A stretch of DNA of 64,000 nucleotides from Acidovorax sp. 106 (GTDB lineage Bacteria; Pseudomonadota; Gammaproteobacteria; Burkholderiales; Burkholderiaceae_C), in assembly GCF_003663825.1 (NCBI RefSeq), contig NZ_RCCC01000001.1, positions 3,852,501 to 3,916,500 of the forward strand. Direction: 5' to 3'. The notes beneath the pieces were generated by a model. It had not been told where the DNA came from, made no database searches, and saw nothing but the letters and a program-made list of their open reading frames with translations. Positions 28,201-35,821 of the stretch are shown piece after piece. Made by a program: the position numbers and the translations under genes. The stretch's first letter is position 1; each line of letters opens with the position of its first letter.

Positions 28201-28553
28201 ACGGGCAACGGTGGGTTGGCAGGGGTGGTGCCCGCCATGGCCGTGGTCAAGGCGCCTTGCAGGTGCAAATGCCCGTTCACCCACAGCAGGGCACCCCCGG
28301 GGTGCGCGTGGGTGGCGGGCAATGCGGCCGCTGGGATGGGGGCTTGCCATTCGCTGTGCTCGCCAGGGTGGCTGGTGTTGGGGTGGGCGCACAGCTCCAG
28401 CGCTGCCAGGTCCAGGTCGCCGTCTACCCACCACACTGGCAAATCGGCCCAAGACTGCGCATCCCGCTGCAGCGCCTGCGCCAGCCAGCAAGTGGCTGGC
28501 AAGCGGTGGGCCAGTGCTGCGAGGCGGGTCAGGTGCACGGTTGGGAAGGGCAT
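25254..28553 (-). CDS. Large protein of unknown function with repeat-rich N-terminus and beta-propeller-like C-terminus
   Basis: A 1,099-residue protein I cannot name. The first 190 residues alternate short beta strands with 'GNLxL'-like turns (WVNGHLHLQG, LHVQGDLAVQ), resembling a bactofilin-like or other beta-helical fold. The middle is Ala/Pro/Gln-rich and contains a plausible compact domain (SLCRQHVDADGDARDNSVFIT). The last 350 residues look like WD/PQQ-type propeller blades (LVVLGDANGTLHGLDDTGQPLWHH). There is no signal peptide or membrane helix. Its start overlaps the truC stop by 25 bases, so it is probably cotranscribed. Confidence 0.75.
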   Translation of the reverse strand: MPFPTVHLTRLAALAHRLPATCWLAQALQRDAQSWADLPVWWVDGDLDLAALELCAHPNTSHPGEHSEWQAPIPAAALPATHAHPGGALLWVNGHLHLQGALTTAMAGTTPANPPLPVHALVMGDARMTSAVLQGVHLHVQGDLAVQTLLWSDGAPGGLTVLGQCTAQVGLFTRGSALHWNKPPHLEFALQDPPGLKHEHPTHAHHETADHETLGLLLPPHCLAADDAGTGSLAQLLDPAEVLRAAKAQQPLTQPTALVHALLPPLPIPGLFADESLSAANLLAAVRSPIIAHKEHTAAGWFGQTDFSLCRQHVDADGDARDNSVFITVWKQWDFYLAVDHPEHRRGLLGTALAALQGVLKRGRRHPPSPSAPPSMPSTASTKAAFAGPLTLLYRPYHQGEPGDWQALLPPDAAEAPGNAQAWQACQQAWRGVLDYVRKGTAQARARYPLWAQLQAEITPARLEALTSGPLFTEHYNDWWDGEKNGFWAGQLWIGARQPCLHEGEPWGRAFKLSWQNGEDGPGDPPDDAHAAYQLDLDEAREGPPQVLVQYTQRQSESRSPLPPCAADHLARLLRLVRQAQAHIESRSTALQASDPAAAPALPLLATPPLPDQLPDTDVFGPQGMECSGLWQSQGQDYVRTVRAHLQATQSPVDGTLPGGDAPDAGQASLPSPFHMADDAPAPPEDPRIPLADAVLQLARAVHQHADGELSARFRQRFAFAPDAFAAHAYRAGQATGPALLLDSGPNGSRVVVRTVQSGQPQWWLLQGLQAEPLPGLHGAGRSPNHQCFALCDGTHITTHAGWDGPVIARFALPQGNEGIPPALGLAAGAAGQACDELIPLNNGQRVLLRNSTGVYLLTPDAVQRLHPLQWDEDGPYTWAKNQQPCPDGHMLRLHMVHMALSADEQHIAVGDQDSAHIVIQTQASIQAEAGVLARYAPLSAYPCHATFTHTTLPHGSATLLASACHLYAGSTGMVLVHSLGTPMHPARGDLALQAIQTQWRIEASAAMAGLVVLGDANGTLHGLDDTGQPLWHHHIGGAVAAIDLAPDGSTLIATSHSGYLVLLQRVETGPDPYAIGNSDYAEVGRWIFWEDHAAPLHW

Positions 28554-29443
28554 GGTGTAGTGCGAGGGGGACGGTGCCGAGGAAGGGGCTGCAGGCTGGC
28601 GATGGTAGTCCGTTGCGGCATCTGCGTCAGGCTGTGTCTGCGGCTGGACCCGCTGTCAGCCTTGGGGGCGTTGGCGTCCCCCCATTCCCACGGCCATTGG
28701 GTTAGCAAGTGCTGCCAGTCTGCTGTTGGCGTGGTGGCTGGCCCGGCAGGCTGGGGCGTGTTTTGCGCCATGGCAGGCAGCGCCAGCCCGCTGTGCAATT
28801 GCAGGCACTCACCTGTCACTGGGTGCGGCAAGCTCAGCTGCCAGGCGTGCAGCCACAGCCGCTGGTGCCCCAAGCGCTCGGCCCACCAGCGGTTCAGAGG
28901 GCCTTTACCGTGCGTGGCGTCGCCGATGATGGGGTGCGCCAGGTGCTTGAGGTGGCGCCGTATCTGGTGGCGGCGGCCTGTGGTGGGCACGGCCTCGACC
29001 AGCGCGGCGCGGGTGGTGGCAAAGCGCGGGTCGCTGGCTTCGGGCAGGGTCAGTCGGGCCAGGGTGCGAAAGCGGGTGTGGGCGTCCTGCACGGGGGCAT
29101 CTGGCGGGGCGTCGTCGGGGCGCAGGGGGTGGTCTACCTCGGCCTCGGCGGGGGCCCAGCCGCGCACCATGGCCAGGTAGCGCTTGTGGGTGGCGTGCTG
29201 CTCAAACGCCTGCGACAGCGCCCGCGCCGCATCGCTGTGCAGCGCCATCACCAGCACGCCGCAGGTGCCTTTGTCCAGCCGGTGCACCGGAAACACATGC
29301 TGCCCCAGTTGGTCGCGCAGGGTTTGCATCACAAAGCGCGTCTCACCGGCATCCAGCCCCGTGCGGTGCACCAGCCAGCCCGCAGGTTTGTAGACGGCGA
29401 CCATGTGCTCGTCTTGCCAGAGGATGTGCAGTGGGGTGTGCAT
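28529..29443 (-). CDS. truC: tRNA pseudouridine(65) synthase TruC-like
   Basis: A 304-residue RluA-family pseudouridine synthase. The catalytic aspartate lies in VHRLDKGTCGVLVMAL, and VPTTGRRHQIRRHLKHLAHPIIGD is the family's second signature. The short N-terminus without an S4 domain (MHTPLHILWQDEHMVAVYKPAGW) fits TruC. The C-terminal 60 residues are a low-complexity tail not found in the core enzyme. The frame is open far upstream, but the ATG at 29443 matches the family start. Confidence 0.88.
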   Translation of the reverse strand: MHTPLHILWQDEHMVAVYKPAGWLVHRTGLDAGETRFVMQTLRDQLGQHVFPVHRLDKGTCGVLVMALHSDAARALSQAFEQHATHKRYLAMVRGWAPAEAEVDHPLRPDDAPPDAPVQDAHTRFRTLARLTLPEASDPRFATTRAALVEAVPTTGRRHQIRRHLKHLAHPIIGDATHGKGPLNRWWAERLGHQRLWLHAWQLSLPHPVTGECLQLHSGLALPAMAQNTPQPAGPATTPTADWQHLLTQWPWEWGDANAPKADSGSSRRHSLTQMPQRTTIASLQPLPRHRPPRTTPCPSQPCT

Positions 29444-29557
29444 GGAAGTTGAAAAGGCGAAGAGCGTTGCGGGCGGGGTGTCAGGGAAGGCGCGGATTGT
29501 GCCGCACGCGGCGGTCTCTACACTGGCCTGATCACCTCGCAGAAAGGATGCCCAGGT

Positions 29558-29893
29558 ATGTCCGCAGGAGATTGGAAAGACATGTATGCCGCCGCTGTGG
29601 CGGGCGATCTGGCATTGGTGCGCCACCACATCAGTGCGGGGGTGAACCCCAACTACCAGCACCCCGAGATTTTGTGCACACCTCTGGTGGCCAGCCTCGT
29701 CCATGGCCACCGCGAGATCGCGCACTACCTGCTGGCGCACGGCGCTGACCCGGAACTGCGCTCGGATTTTGACGACATGACCCCGCTGGAGGCGGCACGC
29801 CGCTACCAGCGCGGCGAGTTCGTTGCGCTGCTGCAAGCACGCGGTGCGAGGGAAGATCGCAAGCCCTTTTGGTGGCGCTGGTTGCCGGTGTAG
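29558..29893 (+). CDS. Small ankyrin-repeat protein
   Basis: A 111-residue protein made of about three ankyrin repeats (DMYAAAVAGDLALVRHHISAGVNPNY, TPLVASLVHGHREIAHYLLAHGADPEL, TPLEAARRYQRGEFVALLQARGA) with a Trp-rich C-terminus. It probably mediates protein binding. GAAAGGA lies upstream of the start. It is divergent from truC and 96 bases before the DHH gene. Confidence 0.82.
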   Translation: MSAGDWKDMYAAAVAGDLALVRHHISAGVNPNYQHPEILCTPLVASLVHGHREIAHYLLAHGADPELRSDFDDMTPLEAARRYQRGEFVALLQARGAREDRKPFWWRWLPV

Positions 29894-29989
29894 TGCCTTG
29901 CCCTTGGCACGCACTGAAGCGCTGGCCCTGCCGCGCACAGCCTGCCTAAGGCGAAAACCAGGCAACGTGCAGGCGACAATCGCAGGCTC

Positions 29990-30907
29990 ATGACGAAAAA
30001 AACCATTCTTCCCCTGCAACTGCTGGTTGCCCCCAGCCAAGACGACCCTTCTCCGCTGGTGCTGTACCACGGCCGCCGCTGCCCTGACGGCTTTGGCGCC
30101 GCGCTGGCCGCGTGGCTTTACTACGGTGACCGGGCCGAATATGTGGGGCTGGACCACGGCGACGTGCAGACCGTGGCCGACCTGCCTGCGCTGGCGGGGC
30201 GTGCGGTGTACGTCCTCGACTTCTCTTTCTCTGCCGAGATCCTCACCGCCATCGACGCGCAGGCGGCCAAGCTGGTGATGCTGGACCACCACAAGAGCGC
30301 GGCGGAAAAGCTCACCGGCTTTGCCTGCCGCTGTGGTGTGGTGCATTTCGACATGAGCAAGTCGGGCGCCCGCCTAGCCTGGGAGTTCTTTCACCCCGAG
30401 CAGCCCGTGCCCGCGCTTCTGCAGTACGTGGAAGACCGCGACATCTGGAAGTGGGAGTTTCCGCAAAGCGCGGCCTTCCTCTCGGCGCTCGATATGGAGG
30501 TGCAGGACTTCGCCCGCTGGAAGGAGATCGCCCACTTCACACCCGAGCAGCTGGACGCCTTCATGGCCCGTGGCGGCGCCATGGACGAGAAGTACCGCAA
30601 GATGGCCCACGACATTGCCGAGGGCGCGCAGCCCTTGATCTTCAACGGCATCACTGGGCTGATGGTGAATGCACCGGGCATGTTCCACAGCCTGGTGGGC
30701 GACCTCCTCTCGGCCAAGACGGGCACGTTTGCGCTGATGTGGAGTGCCAGCAACAAGGGCGTGAAGGCGGGCTTGCGCGCCCAGCGCAACTTCGACTGCA
30801 TCGCCCTGGCCGAAAGCATGGGCGGCGGCGGCCACGCGCAGGCCTGCGGCTTTCGCATGGGGGTGGAGCGCCTGCCTGAGTTGCTGACGGGCACCTTCAA
30901 CGCTTGA
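29990..30907 (+). CDS. DHH-family phosphoesterase
   Basis: A 305-residue DHH/DHHA1 protein. The N-terminal metal site includes YHGRRCPDGFGAA and LVMLDHHKSA, and the DHHA1 part carries SMGGGGHAQACGF. The family includes oligoribonuclease-like and cyclic dinucleotide phosphodiesterases; the DHH aspartate/histidine set is intact, so it is probably active. The exact substrate is unknown. Confidence 0.9.
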   Translation: MTKKTILPLQLLVAPSQDDPSPLVLYHGRRCPDGFGAALAAWLYYGDRAEYVGLDHGDVQTVADLPALAGRAVYVLDFSFSAEILTAIDAQAAKLVMLDHHKSAAEKLTGFACRCGVVHFDMSKSGARLAWEFFHPEQPVPALLQYVEDRDIWKWEFPQSAAFLSALDMEVQDFARWKEIAHFTPEQLDAFMARGGAMDEKYRKMAHDIAEGAQPLIFNGITGLMVNAPGMFHSLVGDLLSAKTGTFALMWSASNKGVKAGLRAQRNFDCIALAESMGGGGHAQACGFRMGVERLPELLTGTFNA

Positions 30908-30924
30908 GGCGGGCGTGGTTTTTC

Positions 30925-30986
30925 AATAAAAATAGGCTCTAGCGCTTTGGGAATAAGCGCTGGCAGCTATTGAATATGTAGCAAAT
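30925..30986. repeat. Family A palindromic repeat, copy 5
   Basis: A near-consensus copy (AATAGGCTCTAGCGCTT, AATAAGCGCTGGCAGCTAT, then GTAGCAAA). It sits between the convergent DHH and DUF1501 genes. Confidence 0.8.
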
Positions 30987-31028
30987 CGGGTGGTGCGCCT
31001 GGGGCTTGTCACCCCCGCCCACTGCGGC

Positions 31029-32240
31029 CTAGACGAGCCGCAAATCCGTCCCCTTCGTTCCCGGAAACACCCGCGCCACGGCCGCCGCGTTGAGCCCGTA
31101 CATGCGTGCAAACAGCCCGCCCAGCAGGCTGCGGTAGTCGTTGAGCACGGGGTAGTCGCGGTTTTGGAACAAGGTGGTGGCCGTGAGCGCTTGTTGCTCG
31201 CCCGCGATACGCCCGCCCTGCACACCACCGCCCAGCACCCAGAACACCGTGCCGTGGCCGTGGTCGGTGCCCCGGTTGCCGTTTTCGCGGAAGGTGCGGC
31301 CAAACTCGCTGACCACCACCACCACGGTGGAGTTCCAGGCCGCTCCCATCTCGTCGGCAAAGCCCGCCAGGCCCTGGCCCAACTCTTCCAGCCGGTTGGC
31401 TAGCGCCCCGGTGGCGGCGCCCTGCGCCACATGGGTGTCCCAGCCCCCCACGTCCACAAACCCGATCTGGTAGCGCGCCTGCATCAGCCGCGCCATGCGC
31501 CGGGCCGTGCCCTCAAAGCCCTTGGTGCTCAGTGCGTTGCGGCTGGCGGCTTCCATTTCGCCCTGCATGGTGCGGGCCACTTCGTCGCGCGTGGCAAAGC
31601 CCTCGGCCACGGTTGTGGCCAGTGCCGTGCCTTGGTACATGGACGCAATGAGCTGGGCCTGCCTTGCATCCACACCGCCCCGGCCAGCGCCCGCACTGAG
31701 CAAGGTGTTGGGCACATCGACTGCGCCGCGCAGCACCAGGGGCAGGGTGCTGGTGAAGGCCATGGGTTGCAGCGCAGCCGAGCTGGCCCCTGTGCGCGGG
31801 CTCAGCTCGGCCACCAACCGGTTCAGAAAGCCTGAGCGGTAGTCGCGCCGCCCACCCACGGGCTGGCCCAGTTCCATGCTGTCTTGCGTGTCGAAGTGGC
31901 TGCGCGAGAGATCGTCGGTGCCCGCAAAAGGCACCAACGCCAGCTGGCCCTGCTGGTACAGCGGCAGCATCGAGCCCGCCAGCGCCGGGTGCAGGCCCCA
32001 GTCGGGCGTAAGGGGCAGGGCGCCGCCTTCCTGCCCTGGGCGGGCGATGGCAATGTTGGGCCGCGACTCGTAGTAAAAGCTGCTGCCCGTGGGCACCAGC
32101 AGGCTGGCGCAGTCGTATCCACCACGCAAGAACACGAGCAGAAAGCGCACATCTTGTGCCTGTGGTGCGGCCAGCACGCCAGCGCTGCCAACGGCCAGTG
32201 TGCTGGCGCCCAGGGCTTGTAGAAGGTGTCTGCGAAGCAT
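31029..32240 (-). CDS. DUF1501 family Tat-exported protein
   Basis: A 403-residue protein of the DUF1501 family, related to the alkaline-phosphatase superfamily and usually paired with a DUF1800 gene. It starts with a Tat-type signal (MLRRHLLQALGASTLAVGSAG). Typical segments are FLRGGYDCASLLVP, LALVPFAGTDDLSRSHFDTQD, and GGWDTHV followed by VVVVSEFGRTFREN. The DUF1800 gene precedes it by 123 bases on the same strand. The exported product's role is unknown. Confidence 0.9.
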   Translation of the reverse strand: MLRRHLLQALGASTLAVGSAGVLAAPQAQDVRFLLVFLRGGYDCASLLVPTGSSFYYESRPNIAIARPGQEGGALPLTPDWGLHPALAGSMLPLYQQGQLALVPFAGTDDLSRSHFDTQDSMELGQPVGGRRDYRSGFLNRLVAELSPRTGASSAALQPMAFTSTLPLVLRGAVDVPNTLLSAGAGRGGVDARQAQLIASMYQGTALATTVAEGFATRDEVARTMQGEMEAASRNALSTKGFEGTARRMARLMQARYQIGFVDVGGWDTHVAQGAATGALANRLEELGQGLAGFADEMGAAWNSTVVVVVSEFGRTFRENGNRGTDHGHGTVFWVLGGGVQGGRIAGEQQALTATTLFQNRDYPVLNDYRSLLGGLFARMYGLNAAAVARVFPGTKGTDLRLV

Positions 32241-32363
32241 GGAGGGGTCCTTTCAATCGACCGGGCGCATGGCCGCGCCTGCAGTGCATGAGCTTGCGCG
32301 TCGCAGGCCAGGGCTGCGGTGCAAGGGCGTGAAGCGACTCAGGGGATGTGCCTCATCGTGTCC

Positions 32364-34052
32364 TCACCCGTACATGAACTCAGGCGACGCGAGGAACAGC
32401 AGGTTCCACTCGCGCGGGGATGTGGCTTGCTCCAGCGCCTGGCGCGTGGCGGCCGATCGGCTGGGCAGCATGGCCTGCACGTAGGCGCTTTGAGCCAAGG
32501 GTGGGGGCGTGCGGGCAGCAGCCGGTGGTGCAGAAGACGCCGCAGGCGCGCGCGACGGGGCCATGCCCATGTCCGGTGGTGCCGGGGCCGCCACGGCGGT
32601 GCCAGCACCTCCGGCGCCCCCAGCCCCAATGGCCCGAGCGATGTCAAAACGGCTGGCCATCTGCCCCGACCCGGACCACGCGGCAGCGTCCAGCGGATAG
32701 CCGTCGGGCGTGGCGCGGCCATACAGGGGCTCGGCCAGGCGCTGCAGCCAGCCCAGGGTGGGCTCCACGCTGGGCAGCACCGCGTCGCCGTGCGCCAGGC
32801 GCAGGCTGGCCAGCACGTAGTGCACCGGGTCGCGAAACCGCTGGCCCAGCGATGCGCGAAATTCTGCGGTGGCAAAGACTGTTTCCAGTACGGCGGCAAT
32901 GTCGCCATCGGTGCGCTCGAAGGTGTGGGCCAGGGTCTGCAGCAGCGCGGGCGTGGGCTGGTCACCGACCATGAACAGCGCGATCTTGCGGGAGATGAAC
33001 CGCGCCGTGGCCGGGGCGCGTGCCAAGCGGTCCAGCGCCTCGTCCACCTCGGCCATGCCTTCGGCTTTGAGGGGTTGGCCCAGCAGCGTCTTGGGGTCCC
33101 AGTCGTGGCGCTGGGGGTTGAACTCGAACAGGCCTTCGCGCACGTAATGCGGGCGCAGTGCGGGCTTCATGCGCGGCGGCTCATCGCCCAGTGGGCGCAG
33201 CGAGACACCCACCCCGGTGAGCACGCGCGCCAGCTCTTGCACGTCTTGTTGGCTGTAGCCGCCGCCCACGCCCAGGGTGTGCAGCTCCATCAGCTCGCGG
33301 GCGTAGTTCTCGTTGATGCGGCCTGCGGCGTTTTGCGCATTGTCCAGGTAGTGCAGCATGGCCGGGTGGCGCACGGTGGCGCCCAGCAGGTCGCGAAACC
33401 GCCCCAGCGCATGCGGGCGCACAGCGCGTTCTTCGTAGTCGCCCACCAGGGCGCGCAGGTTGCCCTTGCCCGCGAAGACGTTGAAATGGTTCATCCAGAA
33501 CCAGGTCATCTTCTCGCGCAGCGGGGTGGGCGAGTACAGGGCGCGCAGCATGTGGCGGCTCGCGGCTTCTTGTTGCAGTGCGCGCATGTCCTGCTGCCAG
33601 GCATTCAAAGCCGCCTTGCGCTCGTCTTCGGTCGGCAGGGCTTTGGCCTCGCGCTGGCGGGCTTCCATGTCAAGCGCCAGGGCTTCGATAGGCGTGCGCG
33701 AGATCACCATGGCGTCGATCTGCGCCTGGGCCGCCGCAGGCAGTGCCGCAGTGGTGCCGGCGCGCAGTTGCCGGGCCAGGTAAGCACCGACGCCCATGGT
33801 GCCCACGGCGTGCGCGCCCATCGCCGTGCAACCCCAGGTGACGCGGTCCAGCAGTTGCGCCGTGGTGCGCTCATCGGCCGTTGTCCAGTCACCGGGGGCC
33901 GTGGTGTCGGCAGGCCGTGCCTTGGTGCGTGCGATGCGGGTGGGGCTGGGGTCGCCCGAAGCGGCCGATGCACCCGACGCCGCCATGCCCAACAACCCTG
34001 CCAGCAAGGTGCGGCGTGCGATGGAGGGTGGGGGTGTCAAGAAAGGGGTCAT
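32364..34052 (-). CDS. DUF1800 family Tat-exported protein
   Basis: A 562-residue DUF1800 protein with a twin-arginine signal (IARRTLLAGLLGMAASGASA). Family segments include LLDRVTWGCTAMGAHAV, LREKMTWFWMNHFNVFAGKG, ENYARELMELHTLGVGGGYSQQDVQELAR and WVPAKTLLGQ-like DWDPKTLLGQPL. A disordered Pro/Ala/Ser stretch lies near the C-terminus. It is the first gene of the DUF1800-DUF1501 pair, widespread in betaproteobacteria and without assigned function. Confidence 0.9.
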   Translation of the reverse strand: MTPFLTPPPSIARRTLLAGLLGMAASGASAASGDPSPTRIARTKARPADTTAPGDWTTADERTTAQLLDRVTWGCTAMGAHAVGTMGVGAYLARQLRAGTTAALPAAAQAQIDAMVISRTPIEALALDMEARQREAKALPTEDERKAALNAWQQDMRALQQEAASRHMLRALYSPTPLREKMTWFWMNHFNVFAGKGNLRALVGDYEERAVRPHALGRFRDLLGATVRHPAMLHYLDNAQNAAGRINENYARELMELHTLGVGGGYSQQDVQELARVLTGVGVSLRPLGDEPPRMKPALRPHYVREGLFEFNPQRHDWDPKTLLGQPLKAEGMAEVDEALDRLARAPATARFISRKIALFMVGDQPTPALLQTLAHTFERTDGDIAAVLETVFATAEFRASLGQRFRDPVHYVLASLRLAHGDAVLPSVEPTLGWLQRLAEPLYGRATPDGYPLDAAAWSGSGQMASRFDIARAIGAGGAGGAGTAVAAPAPPDMGMAPSRAPAASSAPPAAARTPPPLAQSAYVQAMLPSRSAATRQALEQATSPREWNLLFLASPEFMYG

Positions 34053-34257
34053 GGGGCAGCCTCACGCAGCAGATGTCTAGAACCTTTTTAAACGGCTCTT
34101 TGCCTATGCTGCCGCACGTTGCCCATGGCATGCAAGCCGCTGTGCACAGGCTTTACCTGCGCGACATAAATGCGCTTGAAGCGGTTGCACTTTGCTGCAG
34201 ATGCGGGGGCTTTGCGCCCTGCGTGCCCCTGCTTGTTGAACGATCTGCCGTGGGTGC

Positions 34258-35547
34258 TCAGGGTTGTTTGCCTGTGGCCTCGGCCGCTTCTTCAAAGCGG
34301 TCCACCTTGCGCAGCTGCTTGAAGCCCAGCGTCCACCCGCCCACCACGCCCAGGGTGCACAGGCCGCCCAGCACCGCGGCGGGCACCACGCCCAGCCACG
34401 CGGCGCTGGTGCCTGCGCGGAACTCACCCAGCTCGTTGGACGAGCCGATGAACAGCATGTTGACCGCATTCACCCGGCCACGCATATGGTCGGGGGTGGA
34501 GAACTGCACCAGCGCGCCCCGGATGTACACGCTGACCATGTCGGCCGCCCCGGCCACCAGCAGTGCCGCAAACGACAGCCAGAACCAGGTCGACACCGCA
34601 AATATCAGGTTGGCCAGCCCGAACACGGCCACCGCGATAAACATGGTGCGGCCCACCTTGCTGTTGAAGGGGCGCATGCTCAGGTACAGCCCGGCGCCCA
34701 CTTCGCCCACCGCCACAGCGCTGCGCAGCGCGCCCAGGCCCGCCGGGCCCACGTGCAGCACTTCGCTGGCGTAGATGGGCAGCAGCGCCACCACGCCTCC
34801 CAGCAGCACGGCAAACAGGTCCAGCGAGATGGTGCCCAGGATGATGGGGCGCGAGCGAATGAACCGGATGCCCGCGCCAAAGCGCTGCCACATGGTGCCC
34901 AGCGTGGGCCCCACGGGGCCTGCGTGGGCTGTGGCCACGCGCATCAGCAGCGCAGTGCCGATGGCAAAGCAGGCAAAGCACAGGGCAAAGGTCAGTTCAC
35001 CGCCACCCAGGGCATACAGCACGCCCCCTAGCAGCGGGCCGCCAATGCTGGCAGAGCGCATGAGCATGCTGTTGGCCGCAATGGCCTGGGCCAGTTGCTC
35101 GCGCGGCACTACCTGGGGCAGCAGGCTTTGCAGCGCGGGCCCTGAAAACGCCCGCGAGCAGCCAAACAGCACCAACACGGCGTACACGCCCGCCACGCCA
35201 CTGGCGCCGTGGCCCGACAGCCACCACAACCCGGCGCTGCACAAGGCCCCCACGGCCCAGCTGATGGCCAGGATGTTCTTGCGCGAGAAGCGGTCGATCA
35301 AATCGCCCGCAGGCAGCAGCAGGCACAGCATGGGCAGGAACTGCGCCAGCCCCACATAGGCCAGCGCCAGCGGGTTGCGCGTCAGGTCATACACCTGCCA
35401 GGCCACCACCACGGCTTGCACCTGGGTGGCAAACACCGCCATGAGGCGTGCGCTGATGAAAGACAGAAAACCGGGGTGGCGGTAGATGCTGGCCGGGGCA
35501 GCCGCTGGTGGGAGGGAGGTGGAAGACGTCACTTGAAGGAGCGGCAC
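34258..35547 (-). CDS. MFS transporter (EntS/MFS_3-like exporter)
   Basis: A 429-residue membrane protein with twelve predicted helices. Its layout fits the MFS_3 group of exporters: the N-terminal half has FLPMLCLLLPAGDLIDRFSRKNIL and the second half has MSVYIRGALVQFSTPDHMRGRVNAVNMLFIGSSNELGEFRAG. The start is a GTG, since the first ATG lies inside the first helix. The substrate is not indicated. It is divergent from the flagellinolysin gene. Confidence 0.88.
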   Translation of the reverse strand: MPLLQVTSSTSLPPAAAPASIYRHPGFLSFISARLMAVFATQVQAVVVAWQVYDLTRNPLALAYVGLAQFLPMLCLLLPAGDLIDRFSRKNILAISWAVGALCSAGLWWLSGHGASGVAGVYAVLVLFGCSRAFSGPALQSLLPQVVPREQLAQAIAANSMLMRSASIGGPLLGGVLYALGGGELTFALCFACFAIGTALLMRVATAHAGPVGPTLGTMWQRFGAGIRFIRSRPIILGTISLDLFAVLLGGVVALLPIYASEVLHVGPAGLGALRSAVAVGEVGAGLYLSMRPFNSKVGRTMFIAVAVFGLANLIFAVSTWFWLSFAALLVAGAADMVSVYIRGALVQFSTPDHMRGRVNAVNMLFIGSSNELGEFRAGTSAAWLGVVPAAVLGGLCTLGVVGGWTLGFKQLRKVDRFEEAAEATGKQP

Positions 35548-35673
35548 CGGCCGCGCATGAGATTGATTCGCATGCTAACGCTTTGTGGCGCAGCTTGCTT
35601 GGCCGCCGCCAGGGTCAGGGCGCACCGGACCCGCGCTGAAAAACGGCTGCGCAGAGCGTTGCACACATTTCCC

Positions 35674-35700
35674 AGAAGTTTTCGCACAAACGTCCGATAA
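35674..35700 (+). promoter_or_regulatory. Candidate sigma-28 (FliA) promoter of the flagellin-peptidase
   Basis: TCCGATAA at 35693-35700 matches seven of eight bases of the flagellar -10 consensus GCCGATAA. AGAA stands at the -35 position, separated by 15 bases as required, but only partly matches TAAA. The coding start is 121 bases downstream. Confidence 0.5.
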
Positions 35701-35821
35701 CCCATAGAACGCGAATCAAAGAGGGAGATGTCACCACCGCCAGAGCCAGCGGTGCGTGTGCCGTTGCAGGCCCCGGCTGGGGCCAGTGCTGTCTATTTGG
35801 AGACAACCTAAGAGAACTGCC

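Noticed and set aside
26604..29180. An 858-codon frame on the + strand opposite the 1,099-residue gene and truC
   Set aside because: It spans two minus-strand genes, one with clear pseudouridine-synthase motifs, and has no recognisable domain.
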